The notes under the pieces are model-generated. The model was not told where the DNA came from and searched no databases. It saw only the letters and a list, made by a program, of their open reading frames with translations. A stretch of DNA of 50,930 nt, taken from positions 1 through 50,930 of the forward strand of contig DAIDBD010000019.1 in the NCBI GenBank assembly GCA_027310305.1, given 5' to 3'. The stretch is from Herminiimonas sp. (GTDB lineage: Bacteria; Pseudomonadota; Gammaproteobacteria; Burkholderiales; Burkholderiaceae_D). The position numbers and the translations under genes are program-made. Position 1 is the stretch's first letter. Each line of letters opens with the position of its first letter. This document shows positions 1 to 8,061 of the stretch, piece by piece.

Positions 1-1
1 G

Positions 2-277
2 GGAATGATGATGGCGATGGCGCATTCGATGCATGTGCACGGCCTCCAGTTTCGCGTGCTCGGCCGGTCGGTCGACGACAGCGGCGCAGCGGCTTACGAT
101 ACGGTCAAGGCCGGTTTTCTCGACGAAGGGTGGAAGGATACCGTTCTGGTGATGCCGGGAGAGCGCGTCCGGATTCTGTTGCGCTTCGCGGATTATCCCG
201 GCCTTTTCCTGTATCACTGTCACATGCTGGAACACGAGGATTCCGGACTGATGCGCAACTATCTGGTCAAGGCATGA
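2..277 (+). CDS. Multicopper oxidase, C-terminal fragment (cut by window edge)
   Basis: This is the last ~91 residues of a multicopper oxidase whose start lies outside the window. Seen: [10 protein letters not shown] near the left edge, the type 2/3 copper histidine cluster of the final cupredoxin domain, and [13 protein letters not shown] near the end. The latter matches the family pattern HCHxxxHxxxxM that ligates the type 1 and type 3 coppers, with a methionine axial ligand. Such enzymes oxidise metal ions or phenols in the periplasm and reduce oxygen to water. The subfamily (CopA, CueO or other) cannot be decided from this fragment. Copper handling would fit the metal genes further right. 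Confidence 0.9.
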   Translation, partial: GMMMAMAHSMHVHGLQFRVLGRSVDDSGAAAYDTVKAGFLDEGWKDTVLVMPGERVRILLRFADYPGLFLYHCHMLEHEDSGLMRNYLVKA

Positions 278-378
278 GCATCGCACATTGGTTTGAATGC
301 GGGAAGCCATGAAATGCACGCCGCAGCGTTCGATGCCGCGGCAAGCAAAATACCGATACGCTATCGAAGGGAAAACGC

Positions 379-480
379 ATGGATGACAAATGGGTAAAGA
401 TCATTCTGATCGTGCTGGCAGCAATCGGTCTGTTGGCGATTCTCGGCTTGTACGGCATGGGAAGCATGATGGGAAGATGA
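379..480 (+). CDS. Small 33-residue single-span membrane peptide
   Basis: A short open frame with ATG at 379 and TGA at 478-480. A GAAGGG ribosome-binding site sits about 7 nt upstream. The product has a charged start (MDDKWVK), one hydrophobic span of about 19 residues (roughly residues 8-26) and a Met/Gly-rich tail ending GSMMGR. It lies 101 nt behind the multicopper oxidase in the same direction, so cotranscription is plausible. I do not recognise a named family. The methionine-rich tail is reminiscent of small proteins near copper genes, which is inference only. The good start signals and textbook transmembrane composition argue that it is real. Confidence 0.55.
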   Translation: MDDKWVKIILIVLAAIGLLAILGLYGMGSMMGR

Positions 481-511
481 GCATTGTCCGTTCCCGGGAT
501 GCCGGAAATAT

Positions 512-1951
512 TCATCGCAGCCATTGCGCGACATTCGCCAACGCCAGAACGGTATCTGGCGCCAGGCCCAGAAAAACGGTTCCCAGCGTCGTGATCGCCG
601 CCGCGCACAGGTAGCCGGTTCCTGTCCTGACCGGCCCGGTTTGCGCCGGAGGAGCAAAGAACATTTCGGCGATGAGGAGCGCGTAATAGTAAAGCCCGAT
701 CGCCATGTTGATCGCCGCCACCACCGCCAGCCATGTCATGTTGCCGTCGATTGCCGCAGTCAGCAGGAATACCTTGCCGGTGAATCCGGCCAGCGGCGGG
801 ATGCCGGCGAGCGACAGCAGCGCAAGCGCAAAGACCGCCGCCAGCCAGGGCGCGCGGCGCGCCAGTCCGCGCAGGGCAGGGCGCGCATCGGCGCCGGCGT
901 GGCGTTCGAGTACCGCGACAACCAGGAACGCGGCGAGATTCATCAACAGATACGCCAGCAGATAAAACACCACGGCCGCCGCAGCAGTGCCGGTGCGCGT
1001 TACCACGGCGACGCCCATCAGCACATAACCGGCCTGCGCGATGCTCGAATAAGCCAGTAGCCGCTTCAGATCCCGCTGGCGCAGCGCCGCCAGATTGCCG
1101 AGCGTCATGGTTGCGGCGGCAATTACCGCGATCGCCGGCGACCATGCGGCGGCCTGATGCGGCATGCCCTCCACCAGAAAACGCAGCAGTGCCGCAAACG
1201 CCGCAATCTTCGGCAGCACCGACAGGAAACCGGCCACCGGCGCCGTTGCGCCCTGGTAGACGTCCGGCGCCCAGAACTGAAACGGCGCCAGCGTGGCTTC
1301 GAATGCGTAGCCGGCGAATACCAGTCCGAACGCGACGATGATCCAGACCGGATCGCTGTCGCCGAGCGCCGCGCCGATCGCGCGTAATTCAAGACTGCCG
1401 GTGAGACCGAACAGGAACGTGAGGCCGTAGCCCATGACCGCCAGCACCGCAGCGGCATAGATGAAGTATTTCAGGCATGCCTCCTGCGCAGCCGCATCCG
1501 AACGTACCAGCATCACCAGCAGGTAGGATGCGATGCTCAGTATCTGCAGAAACAGCAGGATCAGTCCAAGGTCGAGGCTGGACACCAGGCCCAGCGCACC
1601 GACCGTCGCGAACAGCAGCGGCAGCGGCGCCTCCGCTTCCTGCCGGTGCCCGCGAAAGTACGAGACGAGCATCATCAGCGAGACCAACGCGGCCGATTCG
1701 ATGACCAGCTTGTACAGCGTGCCGAACCGGTCGACGGCATAGATGCCGCAAAATGCGGCGGCCGGCGCGCTATCCCACATGGCCGCGGTTGCAGCCATGC
1801 TGGCGGCAAGCCCTGCGAAGGCGAGCAGTGCCGGCAGGATGCGCCAGCGGCCGCTGACGAATGCCGACAGCGGCACCAGCACCAGCGCCAGCCCGGCCAG
1901 AATCATTTCCGGCACGACCGCCCACAGGTCCATGCAATCGCCGCTGTTCAT
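512..1951 (-). CDS. nuoN: NADH-quinone oxidoreductase subunit N-like, antiporter-type membrane subunit
   Basis: 479 residues, close to the usual ~485, and almost entirely transmembrane. Family hallmarks: PFQFWAPDVYQG at 223-234, KIAAF around K248, RDLKRLLAYSSIAQAGY at 293-309 and the GFTGK segment with K393. In complex I this Mrp-antiporter-like subunit carries one proton channel. Oddity: the conserved TM5 glutamate (LxxxELxS in typical NuoN, E133 in E. coli) is glutamine here (Q136, codon at 1544-1546), while the partner lysine K161 is kept. Last gene of the seven-gene membrane-arm operon, starting 10 nt after nuoM stops. M7 is an alternative start. Confidence 0.93.
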   Translation of the reverse strand: MNSGDCMDLWAVVPEMILAGLALVLVPLSAFVSGRWRILPALLAFAGLAASMAATAAMWDSAPAAAFCGIYAVDRFGTLYKLVIESAALVSLMMLVSYFRGHRQEAEAPLPLLFATVGALGLVSSLDLGLILLFLQILSIASYLLVMLVRSDAAAQEACLKYFIYAAAVLAVMGYGLTFLFGLTGSLELRAIGAALGDSDPVWIIVAFGLVFAGYAFEATLAPFQFWAPDVYQGATAPVAGFLSVLPKIAAFAALLRFLVEGMPHQAAAWSPAIAVIAAATMTLGNLAALRQRDLKRLLAYSSIAQAGYVLMGVAVVTRTGTAAAAVVFYLLAYLLMNLAAFLVVAVLERHAGADARPALRGLARRAPWLAAVFALALLSLAGIPPLAGFTGKVFLLTAAIDGNMTWLAVVAAINMAIGLYYYALLIAEMFFAPPAQTGPVRTGTGYLCAAAITTLGTVFLGLAPDTVLALANVAQWLR

Positions 1952-1961
1952 CGCATGCCGC

Positions 1962-3443
1962 CTAGAACAGCGCCAGCAGCCGCGCGCTGCCGGCTGCGAT
2001 CACGCGCATCACCGTGTCGGGCACGATGCCGATCACGACCGACAGCGCCACCAGCACGCCGGCCGTCCATGCCTCATGCGGAGCGAGCCTGGCAAGCGCG
2101 GGCATGCCGTCGGGCGGACTGCCAAGCAGAATCCTGCTGATCAGATGCAGATACAGGCCGGTGGTAATCACCAGGCTCAGCACCACGATGGCGGCCACCC
2201 AGATGCCGATCGTCAGGCTGCCGCCGAGCACCTGGAATTCGGCGATGAAGCCCGACAGGCCGGGCAGCCCGAGCGAACCGAAGGCCAGCAGGCCGAACAG
2301 TCCGCCGTACAGCGGCAGGCTGCTCAGCAGGCCGCCGAAGCGGCTCATCTCGCGGGTGCCGGCGCGGTGCTGCAGCATGCCGACCATCAGGAACATGCCG
2401 CCGGTGAGCAAGCCGTGGCTGATCATTTGCACCACCGCGCCGTTGACCGCAAGCTGGCGCGCGCCGGCTTCGGCCGACAGCGCGGCGACCGCTACCGCGA
2501 GCATGACGTATCCCATGTGGTTGACCGAGGTATAGGCGACCAGGCGCTTCATGTCTTGCTGCGCCAGCGCGGCCAGCGAACCGTACAGCAGCGAAATCAG
2601 CGCCAATGTCGCGAGCAGCCAGCCGAAGCGCGCGGCCGCCTGCGGTAGCACCGGTAGCATGATCGCGACCAGGCCGTACGCGCCCATCTTCAGTTGCAGG
2701 CCGGCCAGCACGACGCTGCCTTCGGTGGGCGCCTCGACATGCGCATCGGGCAGCCAGTTATGCAGCGGAAAGGTCGGCAGCTTCACGCCGAAGCCGAACA
2801 GCAATGCAAGGAACACCAGCGCGCCGGCCACCGGCGACGCGGCCAGCGGCTGCGCCTGTATGATCGCAGCCAGCGAAAACGTGTGCGGCGTCATCGACAG
2901 GTAGAGCCCGAGAAAGCCGAGCAGCATCGCAAGGCTGCCGGCCCGGGTGTACAGGAAGAATTTCATCGATGCGTAACGGCGGCGTTCGGCGCCCCAGATG
3001 CCGATGATGAAATACATCGGCACCAGCCCGATTTCGAAAAACAGGTAGAACAGCAGCAGATCGCGCGAAGCGAACACGCCCATCAGGCCGGTGCCGAGCA
3101 GCAGAAACAGAAAAGCGTGGGTACGCGGGCTGCGGTCGTGCTGCGGATACACGTACACCATCACGACGGTGAGCAGGATCGCGGTCAGCACGATCAGCGG
3201 CAGCGCGATGCCGTCCACCGCGACGTCGTAACTGGCGCCGATACTCGGAATCCAGGCGACCGTTTCACGCCATTGCAGCTCGGCAGCGGACGGATCGAAT
3301 CCCCACCAGAGCATCAGGCTCAGCGCCAGCGTCGCGGCTGCGCCGGCCAGCGCGACCTGGCGCACCAGTGCGGGACGCGATGCCGGCAGCATCAGCACGA
3401 TCAGGCCGGTCAGAAAAGGCAGAAAGATCGTCAGACTTAGCAT
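1962..3443 (-). CDS. nuoM: NADH-quinone oxidoreductase subunit M-like, antiporter-type membrane subunit
   Basis: 493 residues, about the usual NuoM length. I place the start at the ATG at 3443 (MLSLTIFLPFL). The frame is open further upstream, but that part reads as a shadow of nuoL. Proton-channel residues look intact: the TM5 glutamate in FFEIGLVPMY, KLPTFPLHNWLPDAHVEAPT, the lysine in LQLKMGAYGL, and the glutamate in GLSGFIAEF. It follows nuoL by 31 nt and precedes nuoN by 10 nt on the minus strand. In this operon it is the subunit closest to a canonical sequence, so at least one ion channel appears preserved. Confidence 0.95.
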   Translation of the reverse strand: MLSLTIFLPFLTGLIVLMLPASRPALVRQVALAGAAATLALSLMLWWGFDPSAAELQWRETVAWIPSIGASYDVAVDGIALPLIVLTAILLTVVMVYVYPQHDRSPRTHAFLFLLLGTGLMGVFASRDLLLFYLFFEIGLVPMYFIIGIWGAERRRYASMKFFLYTRAGSLAMLLGFLGLYLSMTPHTFSLAAIIQAQPLAASPVAGALVFLALLFGFGVKLPTFPLHNWLPDAHVEAPTEGSVVLAGLQLKMGAYGLVAIMLPVLPQAAARFGWLLATLALISLLYGSLAALAQQDMKRLVAYTSVNHMGYVMLAVAVAALSAEAGARQLAVNGAVVQMISHGLLTGGMFLMVGMLQHRAGTREMSRFGGLLSSLPLYGGLFGLLAFGSLGLPGLSGFIAEFQVLGGSLTIGIWVAAIVVLSLVITTGLYLHLISRILLGSPPDGMPALARLAPHEAWTAGVLVALSVVIGIVPDTVMRVIAAGSARLLALF

Positions 3444-3474
3444 GGCGGTTCCGTCAAGAGTTGGATCATGCGCA

Positions 3475-5448
3475 TCATCGCAAAAGGGCCACGCCGGCCG
3501 CGAGCAGGACCAGCAGCGTCCAGACGAACAGGCCCAGCGTGTACAGGTAAAGCTTGCCGCTCTGCAGGGCGCGGATGTGCGCGCCGCCGCGTTGCATCCA
3601 CTGCGCCAGCAGATCGCCGCCGGCATGGAAGCCGCTCGCTTCGCTGCGCTCGCTGCCGCGCGCAGCGGCCCAGGCGGCATTCGCCAATCCCAGCCCGGCG
3701 ACGTCGAGTCCTCGCTCGATCGTTTGCAGCGATGCATGTGCGGCGACGTCGCGATCTGCAGCTTCCGGCCCGCGTGCCAGCATCCAGACGGCATTCGTCA
3801 ATGCGCGCACGAAATCATCGAGGCGACGTTCGATGCCCTCGATCGCGCCGGCGCAGCGCAGTGCCGCGCGGACGGGCAGTTGCGTAGCTGCCGCCAGCAC
3901 GTTTTGGAAAGACAATGGAAAGGCACCCAGTAGCGGCGCCGCGCCGCGCCGCCACACACTCGCTGCGCCGAGTGCGATTCCAGCAGCACCGGCCAGCAGC
4001 GCAGCGCCATGCACCCACCACGGCGACCTGGGGCTTTCCCCGAAAGGCAGCAGCGCCGGAAGCGCGACTACCAGCGCCGTGATCGACGCCGATGCGATGG
4101 CGGTCAGCACCATTCCCGCTTGCATTGAACGGCTTACCTTGTCGCGCCTGGTTTCGGGAGAACGCAAGGTTCCGGTCAGTGTTGCCGCGCCGGCGCGGCC
4201 GATATAACCGCCCGCCAGCAGCAACAGCAACAGCACGCCGGCGCCTTGCGGCAGGCCGGCCCGCAGCGCCGCCGCGAGAATTGCGTCATGGCTGGTTTCG
4301 GACAGCAACGGCTGGATGCCGGCCAGCGACAGGGCGCCGACCAAAAGGCAGAGCGCGGTGACCGGCAGCGCCCGGCGCAGACCGCCTATCAGGCGCAGGT
4401 CGCGCGTGCCGGCATACTTGTCGACCGCCCCTGCGGTCATGAACAGTGTGGACTTGAAACTGGCATGCGCCACCAGATGCAGCGCTGCCGCCAGCGGCGC
4501 GCCGAGCCCGATGGCGACCATCATTTCGCCGAGCTGCGAGATGGTGGACCAGGCGAGGATGCGCTTCAAATCCATCTCGGCGGTCGCCAGCAGCGCGGCG
4601 ACCGCCGCCGTCAGGAAGCCGAGCCACAGAATCACATCGAGCGCGGCCGGCGCGGCGGCCAGCAGCGGGTAGAGCCGCAGCAGCAGATAGACGCCGGCTG
4701 CGACCATGGTGGCCGAGTGCAGCAGTGCGGAAACCGGGGTCGGTGCGATCATCGCATCCGGTAGCCACATCGACAGCGGCAACTGCGCGCTCTTGCCGAC
4801 CGCCGCACTGAAAAACAGCAGCGCCAGCAGCGTCGCAAACGGCTGGCTGAGCGCGCCATTGGCGCTTGCCGCGAGCAGGGTTGCGATGTCGGTGCTGCCG
4901 AGGTGCATGAACACCAGCAGCCATGCGATCAGGAAGCCGACATCGCCGATGCGCGTCATCAGGAATGCCTTGGCGGCGGCCGCCGCTGCGCCTTGTTCCC
5001 GATTGTGAAAACCGATCAGCAGGTACGAAGCCAGCCCGACGGTTTCCCATGCGACGAACAACAGGACCAGCGAGCTGGCCAGCACCAGCGTCAGCATCGC
5101 GCCGATGAACAACGCCAGCTCGGCGAAGAAGCGCGCGCGCTGCGGCTCGTCTTTCATGTAGCCGACGCTGTAGATCGCGACCGCCAATGCAATCGCCGCA
5201 ACCATCATCGCCGCGAACCAGGTCAATCCGTTCAGCGCGATGCCGACCGACAGCGTCCGTCCACCGGTCGCAAACCAGCTTGCGTTCAGTGCCGTCGTGC
5301 TGCCATGCAACGCGGTCAGCGCAGCCAGCGAGCATCCCGTCGCGAAAATGACCAGCATGCCGGCGGCGGATTGCCAGCGCTGCGGCAGCGCGATCGCGGC
5401 GATGGCCGCCAGCAGCGGCAGCAACGGGACGGCGAGCAGCAGCATCAT
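3475..5448 (-). CDS. nuoL: NADH-quinone oxidoreductase subunit L-like, distal antiporter subunit
   Basis: 657 residues (E. coli NuoL is 613). The start at 5448 (MMLLLAVPLL) overlaps the nuoK stop by an ATGA. Hallmarks: AWETVGLASYLLIGF with E135, K160, K219 in VGKSAQLPLSMWLPDAM, the PTPVSALLHSATMVAAGVYL segment at 236-255, and FKSTLF with K332. The C-terminal third ends with a hydrophobic helix at about 635-657, as expected after the lateral helix of NuoL. Oddity: the usual SKDEILAAA segment reads SHDAILAAA, so the channel-exit lysine (K399 in E. coli) is histidine (H387, codon 4288-4290). Operon context as for the neighbouring nuo genes. Confidence 0.94.
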   Translation of the reverse strand: MMLLLAVPLLPLLAAIAAIALPQRWQSAAGMLVIFATGCSLAALTALHGSTTALNASWFATGGRTLSVGIALNGLTWFAAMMVAAIALAVAIYSVGYMKDEPQRARFFAELALFIGAMLTLVLASSLVLLFVAWETVGLASYLLIGFHNREQGAAAAAAKAFLMTRIGDVGFLIAWLLVFMHLGSTDIATLLAASANGALSQPFATLLALLFFSAAVGKSAQLPLSMWLPDAMIAPTPVSALLHSATMVAAGVYLLLRLYPLLAAAPAALDVILWLGFLTAAVAALLATAEMDLKRILAWSTISQLGEMMVAIGLGAPLAAALHLVAHASFKSTLFMTAGAVDKYAGTRDLRLIGGLRRALPVTALCLLVGALSLAGIQPLLSETSHDAILAAALRAGLPQGAGVLLLLLLAGGYIGRAGAATLTGTLRSPETRRDKVSRSMQAGMVLTAIASASITALVVALPALLPFGESPRSPWWVHGAALLAGAAGIALGAASVWRRGAAPLLGAFPLSFQNVLAAATQLPVRAALRCAGAIEGIERRLDDFVRALTNAVWMLARGPEAADRDVAAHASLQTIERGLDVAGLGLANAAWAAARGSERSEASGFHAGGDLLAQWMQRGGAHIRALQSGKLYLYTLGLFVWTLLVLLAAGVALLR

Positions 5449-5756
5449 CCGCGCAGCGCCATGTAACTGTCCGCCTGCACCGTCCGGCGCTGCCGGTACA
5501 GCAGAAGCATGATCGCGAGGCCGACCGCCATTTCGACCGCGCCGATCGTGACCACGATGATCAGGAAGATTTGCGCGGAATAATCGTCGGGGCGCACGAA
5601 ACGCCAGAACGCAATGAGGTTGAGGCCGGTTGCGTTGAGAATGACTTCGATGCCCATCAGCATCATGACCGCGGAGCGCTGCGCGACCACGGTATAGACG
5701 CCGATCGCAAACAGCGCAGCGCCGACGACCAGGTAGGCGGCCAGTGGAATCGTCAT
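5445..5756 (-). CDS. nuoK: NADH-quinone oxidoreductase subunit K-like
   Basis: 103 residues, standard NuoK length, with three transmembrane segments. The family's GIEVILNATGLNLIAF core is present, including the membrane glutamate in TM2 (E37), and a second in TM3 (GAVEMAVGLAI). These two glutamates belong to the central hydrophilic axis used for proton transfer in complex I. Its start overlaps the nuoJ stop by 4 nt and its stop overlaps the nuoL start by 4 nt, so translation is probably coupled through J-K-L. This subunit looks fully canonical, unlike NuoA, NuoH and NuoJ of the same cluster. Confidence 0.95.
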   Translation of the reverse strand: MTIPLAAYLVVGAALFAIGVYTVVAQRSAVMMLMGIEVILNATGLNLIAFWRFVRPDDYSAQIFLIIVVTIGAVEMAVGLAIMLLLYRQRRTVQADSYMALRG

Positions 5757-6655
5757 GCATGGCCCCCGTGCGCGTGATGCTGCGGTTTGTCTTCATGTTC
5801 GGCATCTTCGGCGTGCGCAGGCTGCAGCGGCGTCAGTGCATCCGGTTCGATCTTCTCAAGCGGATCGGTTGTGGCGACGCGGCTGTCGCGCCCGCCGTCG
5901 GCCGGATGCCGCTTGACGTGGCCGAGCAAAACGGCGCCGAAGATGCCGATCAGGATCAGGAAGCCGGCGCCTTCGAACGCGACCATGTATTTGCCCATCA
6001 GCAGCGTGCCGACCGCTTGCGCCGAACGCGGATCGGGCTGCGCGGCGGAAATCGGCCATGAAGGGTGCAGCAGCACCAGTGCGGTCAGTCCGATGCCGAT
6101 TGCGGCCGCAAGCCACGCAGCCAACTTGCGCACCGGCGTTACCATCGACATGTCCATATCCATGCCGCCCATCTGCATGCCGTCATGTTTCATGTCGCCA
6201 TGGTCCATCGCATCGGGCTGTTTCTGGTCGTGCGTCATCTGGTCGTGCTGCAGGCCGCCATGCTCGTGCATCGGCTTGTCTTGCGCTTGCGAAGCTTCCT
6301 GCTTTTCGTCGCTGCCGGGTTTTTCCTGCTGCAGGCCGCCGCTGAAAATACGTTCGACCGGCGACATCATGTCGGTCATTGCGGCCATCATCGCACCGCC
6401 CGGATCCTGCATGAACAGCACCATGAACAGGATCATCACCAGCATGCCGCCGATATACATCATGATCTGCAGCAGACCCATCAGGTCGGCCGCGAGCAGG
6501 ATGAACAGGCCGGCGACGCCGATGAACGACGCCATCAGGAAAATGCCGCTGCGGAACATGCTCATCGTGGTCGCCATGCCGAGCGCGCCGGCGACCGCGA
6601 TGAACGCGCATAGCGCGAATGCGACGGTCACCGCAATGTCGCCGATGTTCATCAT
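5753..6655 (-). CDS. nuoJ: NADH-quinone oxidoreductase subunit J-like, with large His/Met-rich insert
   Basis: 300 residues against about 165-215 for usual NuoJ. Start at 6655 (MMNIGDIAV), overlapping the nuoH stop. Residues 1-85 match NuoJ, including LMGLLQIMMYIGGMLVMILF, the TM3 region with the pi-bulge in known structures. Residues about 107-171 form a hydrophilic insert crowded with His, Met, Asp and Gln (for example MHEHGG, MDHGDMKHDGMQMGG). Two hydrophobic spans follow (178-196 and 225-245). The C-terminal tail is also His-rich (HAEDAEHEDKPQHHAHGGHA, 281-300). The composition suggests metal binding, which is inference. The insert lies between TM3 and TM4, and I cannot be sure which side of the membrane it faces. 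Confidence 0.88.
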   Translation of the reverse strand: MMNIGDIAVTVAFALCAFIAVAGALGMATTMSMFRSGIFLMASFIGVAGLFILLAADLMGLLQIMMYIGGMLVMILFMVLFMQDPGGAMMAAMTDMMSPVERIFSGGLQQEKPGSDEKQEASQAQDKPMHEHGGLQHDQMTHDQKQPDAMDHGDMKHDGMQMGGMDMDMSMVTPVRKLAAWLAAAIGIGLTALVLLHPSWPISAAQPDPRSAQAVGTLLMGKYMVAFEGAGFLILIGIFGAVLLGHVKRHPADGGRDSRVATTDPLEKIEPDALTPLQPAHAEDAEHEDKPQHHAHGGHA

Positions 6656-7548
6656 GCCGGCCCGATATGCAGCAGGATCAGCGCACCGACGATCAGCACG
6701 TTGACCAGTCCGGCCGGAATCAGCACCTTCCAGGACAGCGCCAGCATTTGCGCGGTGCTGAGCGGGCGCACCATTCTTCCGAGCACGATCATCAGCGCCA
6801 TCAGAGCAAAGGTTTTCAGCAGCATCCAGAGCGGCGTCGGCAACCATGGGCCGGACCAGCCGCCGAGAAAGAGTGTGGCGCCCATTGCGGCGACCAGAAA
6901 CAGAAGACCCGACAGCGCGGCGCGCCACAGCCATCCGGACCAGCCGCCGGCCACGCCCAGAATGCCGCCGTCGATGGGTTGTGCAAACGGTTCCATGAAC
7001 GGCGCGCGGTAACACTGCATCAGGCCTGTGACGAGATAGAGCGCGAAGCCGAGCGGCTGCAGCACGATGAACCAGAGACCGGATTGCGCCTCGACGATAC
7101 GCACGGTCGACAGCGACTTGGCCATCATCACCGCGCCGACCAGCGCCAGGCCGAGCGGCACCACATAGGCAACGAGCTGCGCAACGATGCGGTAACAGGC
7201 TTCCACCGCGTCCGGCGTATTGGCGCCCCAGCCGGTCAGCGCCACGCCGAGCACCACGAAATCGAGGACGACGATGAAATAGAAAACGCCGATCTCAAGA
7301 TCCTGACCGATTAGCGCCGGACCGAATGGAATGATGATGGCGCCGAGAAATACGCCGGCCAGCGCGATCACGGGGCCGGCTGGATAAAGCCATCGGTCGC
7401 GGTTCGGCAGCAGGGCGGACGTGCCGGGTTCGATCCGGCGTTCCGGCCCCGGTTCGTCCCGCACCAGCGCATTTTCCAAGGCAGCGGTCAGCCATGCGGC
7501 AACCAGCATGGCGACCGCAACCAGAATCGCTTTGGCGGCTATTCCCAT
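6652..7548 (-). CDS. nuoH: NADH-quinone oxidoreductase subunit H-like, divergent
   Basis: 298 residues (NuoH is usually 325-355). Recognisable parts: QLVAYVVPLGLALVGAVMMA, STVRIVEAQ, FALYLVTGL, RAPF and SWKVLIPAGLVN, all in NuoH order. Missing or altered: the ERKxxGR-type first loop after TM1, the acidic stretch after RAPF (usually DLPEAEQELVAG) which here reads MEPFAQPIDGGILG, the glutamate of ETNRAPF (here QCYRAPF) and the later EYS (here GWS). In canonical complex I these segments form the quinone cavity and the acidic channel at the NuoD/NuoB interface. The protein is therefore a NuoH homologue that probably does not bind quinone in the standard way. It overlaps nuoA by 10 nt and nuoJ by 4 nt. 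Confidence 0.88.
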   Translation of the reverse strand: MGIAAKAILVAVAMLVAAWLTAALENALVRDEPGPERRIEPGTSALLPNRDRWLYPAGPVIALAGVFLGAIIIPFGPALIGQDLEIGVFYFIVVLDFVVLGVALTGWGANTPDAVEACYRIVAQLVAYVVPLGLALVGAVMMAKSLSTVRIVEAQSGLWFIVLQPLGFALYLVTGLMQCYRAPFMEPFAQPIDGGILGVAGGWSGWLWRAALSGLLFLVAAMGATLFLGGWSGPWLPTPLWMLLKTFALMALMIVLGRMVRPLSTAQMLALSWKVLIPAGLVNVLIVGALILLHIGPA

Positions 7549-7868
7549 TCAAGGCCGCCCATGCGCCACGCATACGCGATGCCAGCCGACAGCAACGCGA
7601 TGAACACCAGCATGTCGAGAAAGGCCGAAAGCCCGATGTCGGCGAATACGACCGCCCACGGATACATGAAGATCATCTCCATGTCGAACGCGAGAAAGAT
7701 CAGCGCGTAGACCGGATAGCCGAAACGAAATTGCGCCCAGGCGGCGGGCGCGGATGCCGATGCAGGGGACGCGTTGCTTGATAAAGCAATGACGAGCAAC
7801 GCCAAACCGATGGCGATCAGGATGACGAGGGCGGCAATGCCATAGGCGGATACGGCTTCGGAATGCAT
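7539..7868 (-). CDS. nuoA: NADH-quinone oxidoreductase subunit A-like, first gene of the membrane-arm operon
   Basis: 109 residues with three transmembrane segments. FDMEMIFMYPWAVVF at 61-75 matches the NuoA core FDVExxFLYPWAV, keeping the Asp and Glu. The loop before it normally carries a PYE(C/S)G-type motif that reaches the quinone site between NuoH, NuoB and NuoD. Here it is short and reads SSNASPASASAPAAWAQF, without that motif. In ordinary nuo operons nuoB follows nuoA, but here nuoH follows directly, overlapping by 10 nt. The ribosome-binding site is weak (GGAAAAAAG about 12 nt upstream). Confidence 0.85.
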   Translation of the reverse strand: MHSEAVSAYGIAALVILIAIGLALLVIALSSNASPASASAPAAWAQFRFGYPVYALIFLAFDMEMIFMYPWAVVFADIGLSAFLDMLVFIALLSAGIAYAWRMGGLEWE

Positions 7869-8061
7869 GGGAACGCTTTTTTCCGTGCTGTTGCTGTCAG
7901 GATTTGTTGCAGTTCTTTTCAGGCCGGCTTTCAGCTTAGTTGTGCATAGGCTTGCGCTCCTTGATTAAGCACAATTGTTCTATCTGACCGTTCGCGTGCA
8001 GAGGTCTTTGCGACGATATTTATCTATGGCGAGCGCTCTTGAAGCAGGACGAAGATGAAGG

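Noticed and set aside
267-1145. Long minus-strand open frame inside and beyond nuoN
   Set aside because: It overlaps nuoN in another frame, is Arg/Gly-rich and has no family similarity. Typical shadow in GC-rich DNA.
7980-8061. Possible further CzcA residue (RAEVFATIFIYGERS) left of the fragment
   Set aside because: The similarity is short and interrupted by a stop. It may be a decayed continuation, but I cannot support extending the fragment.
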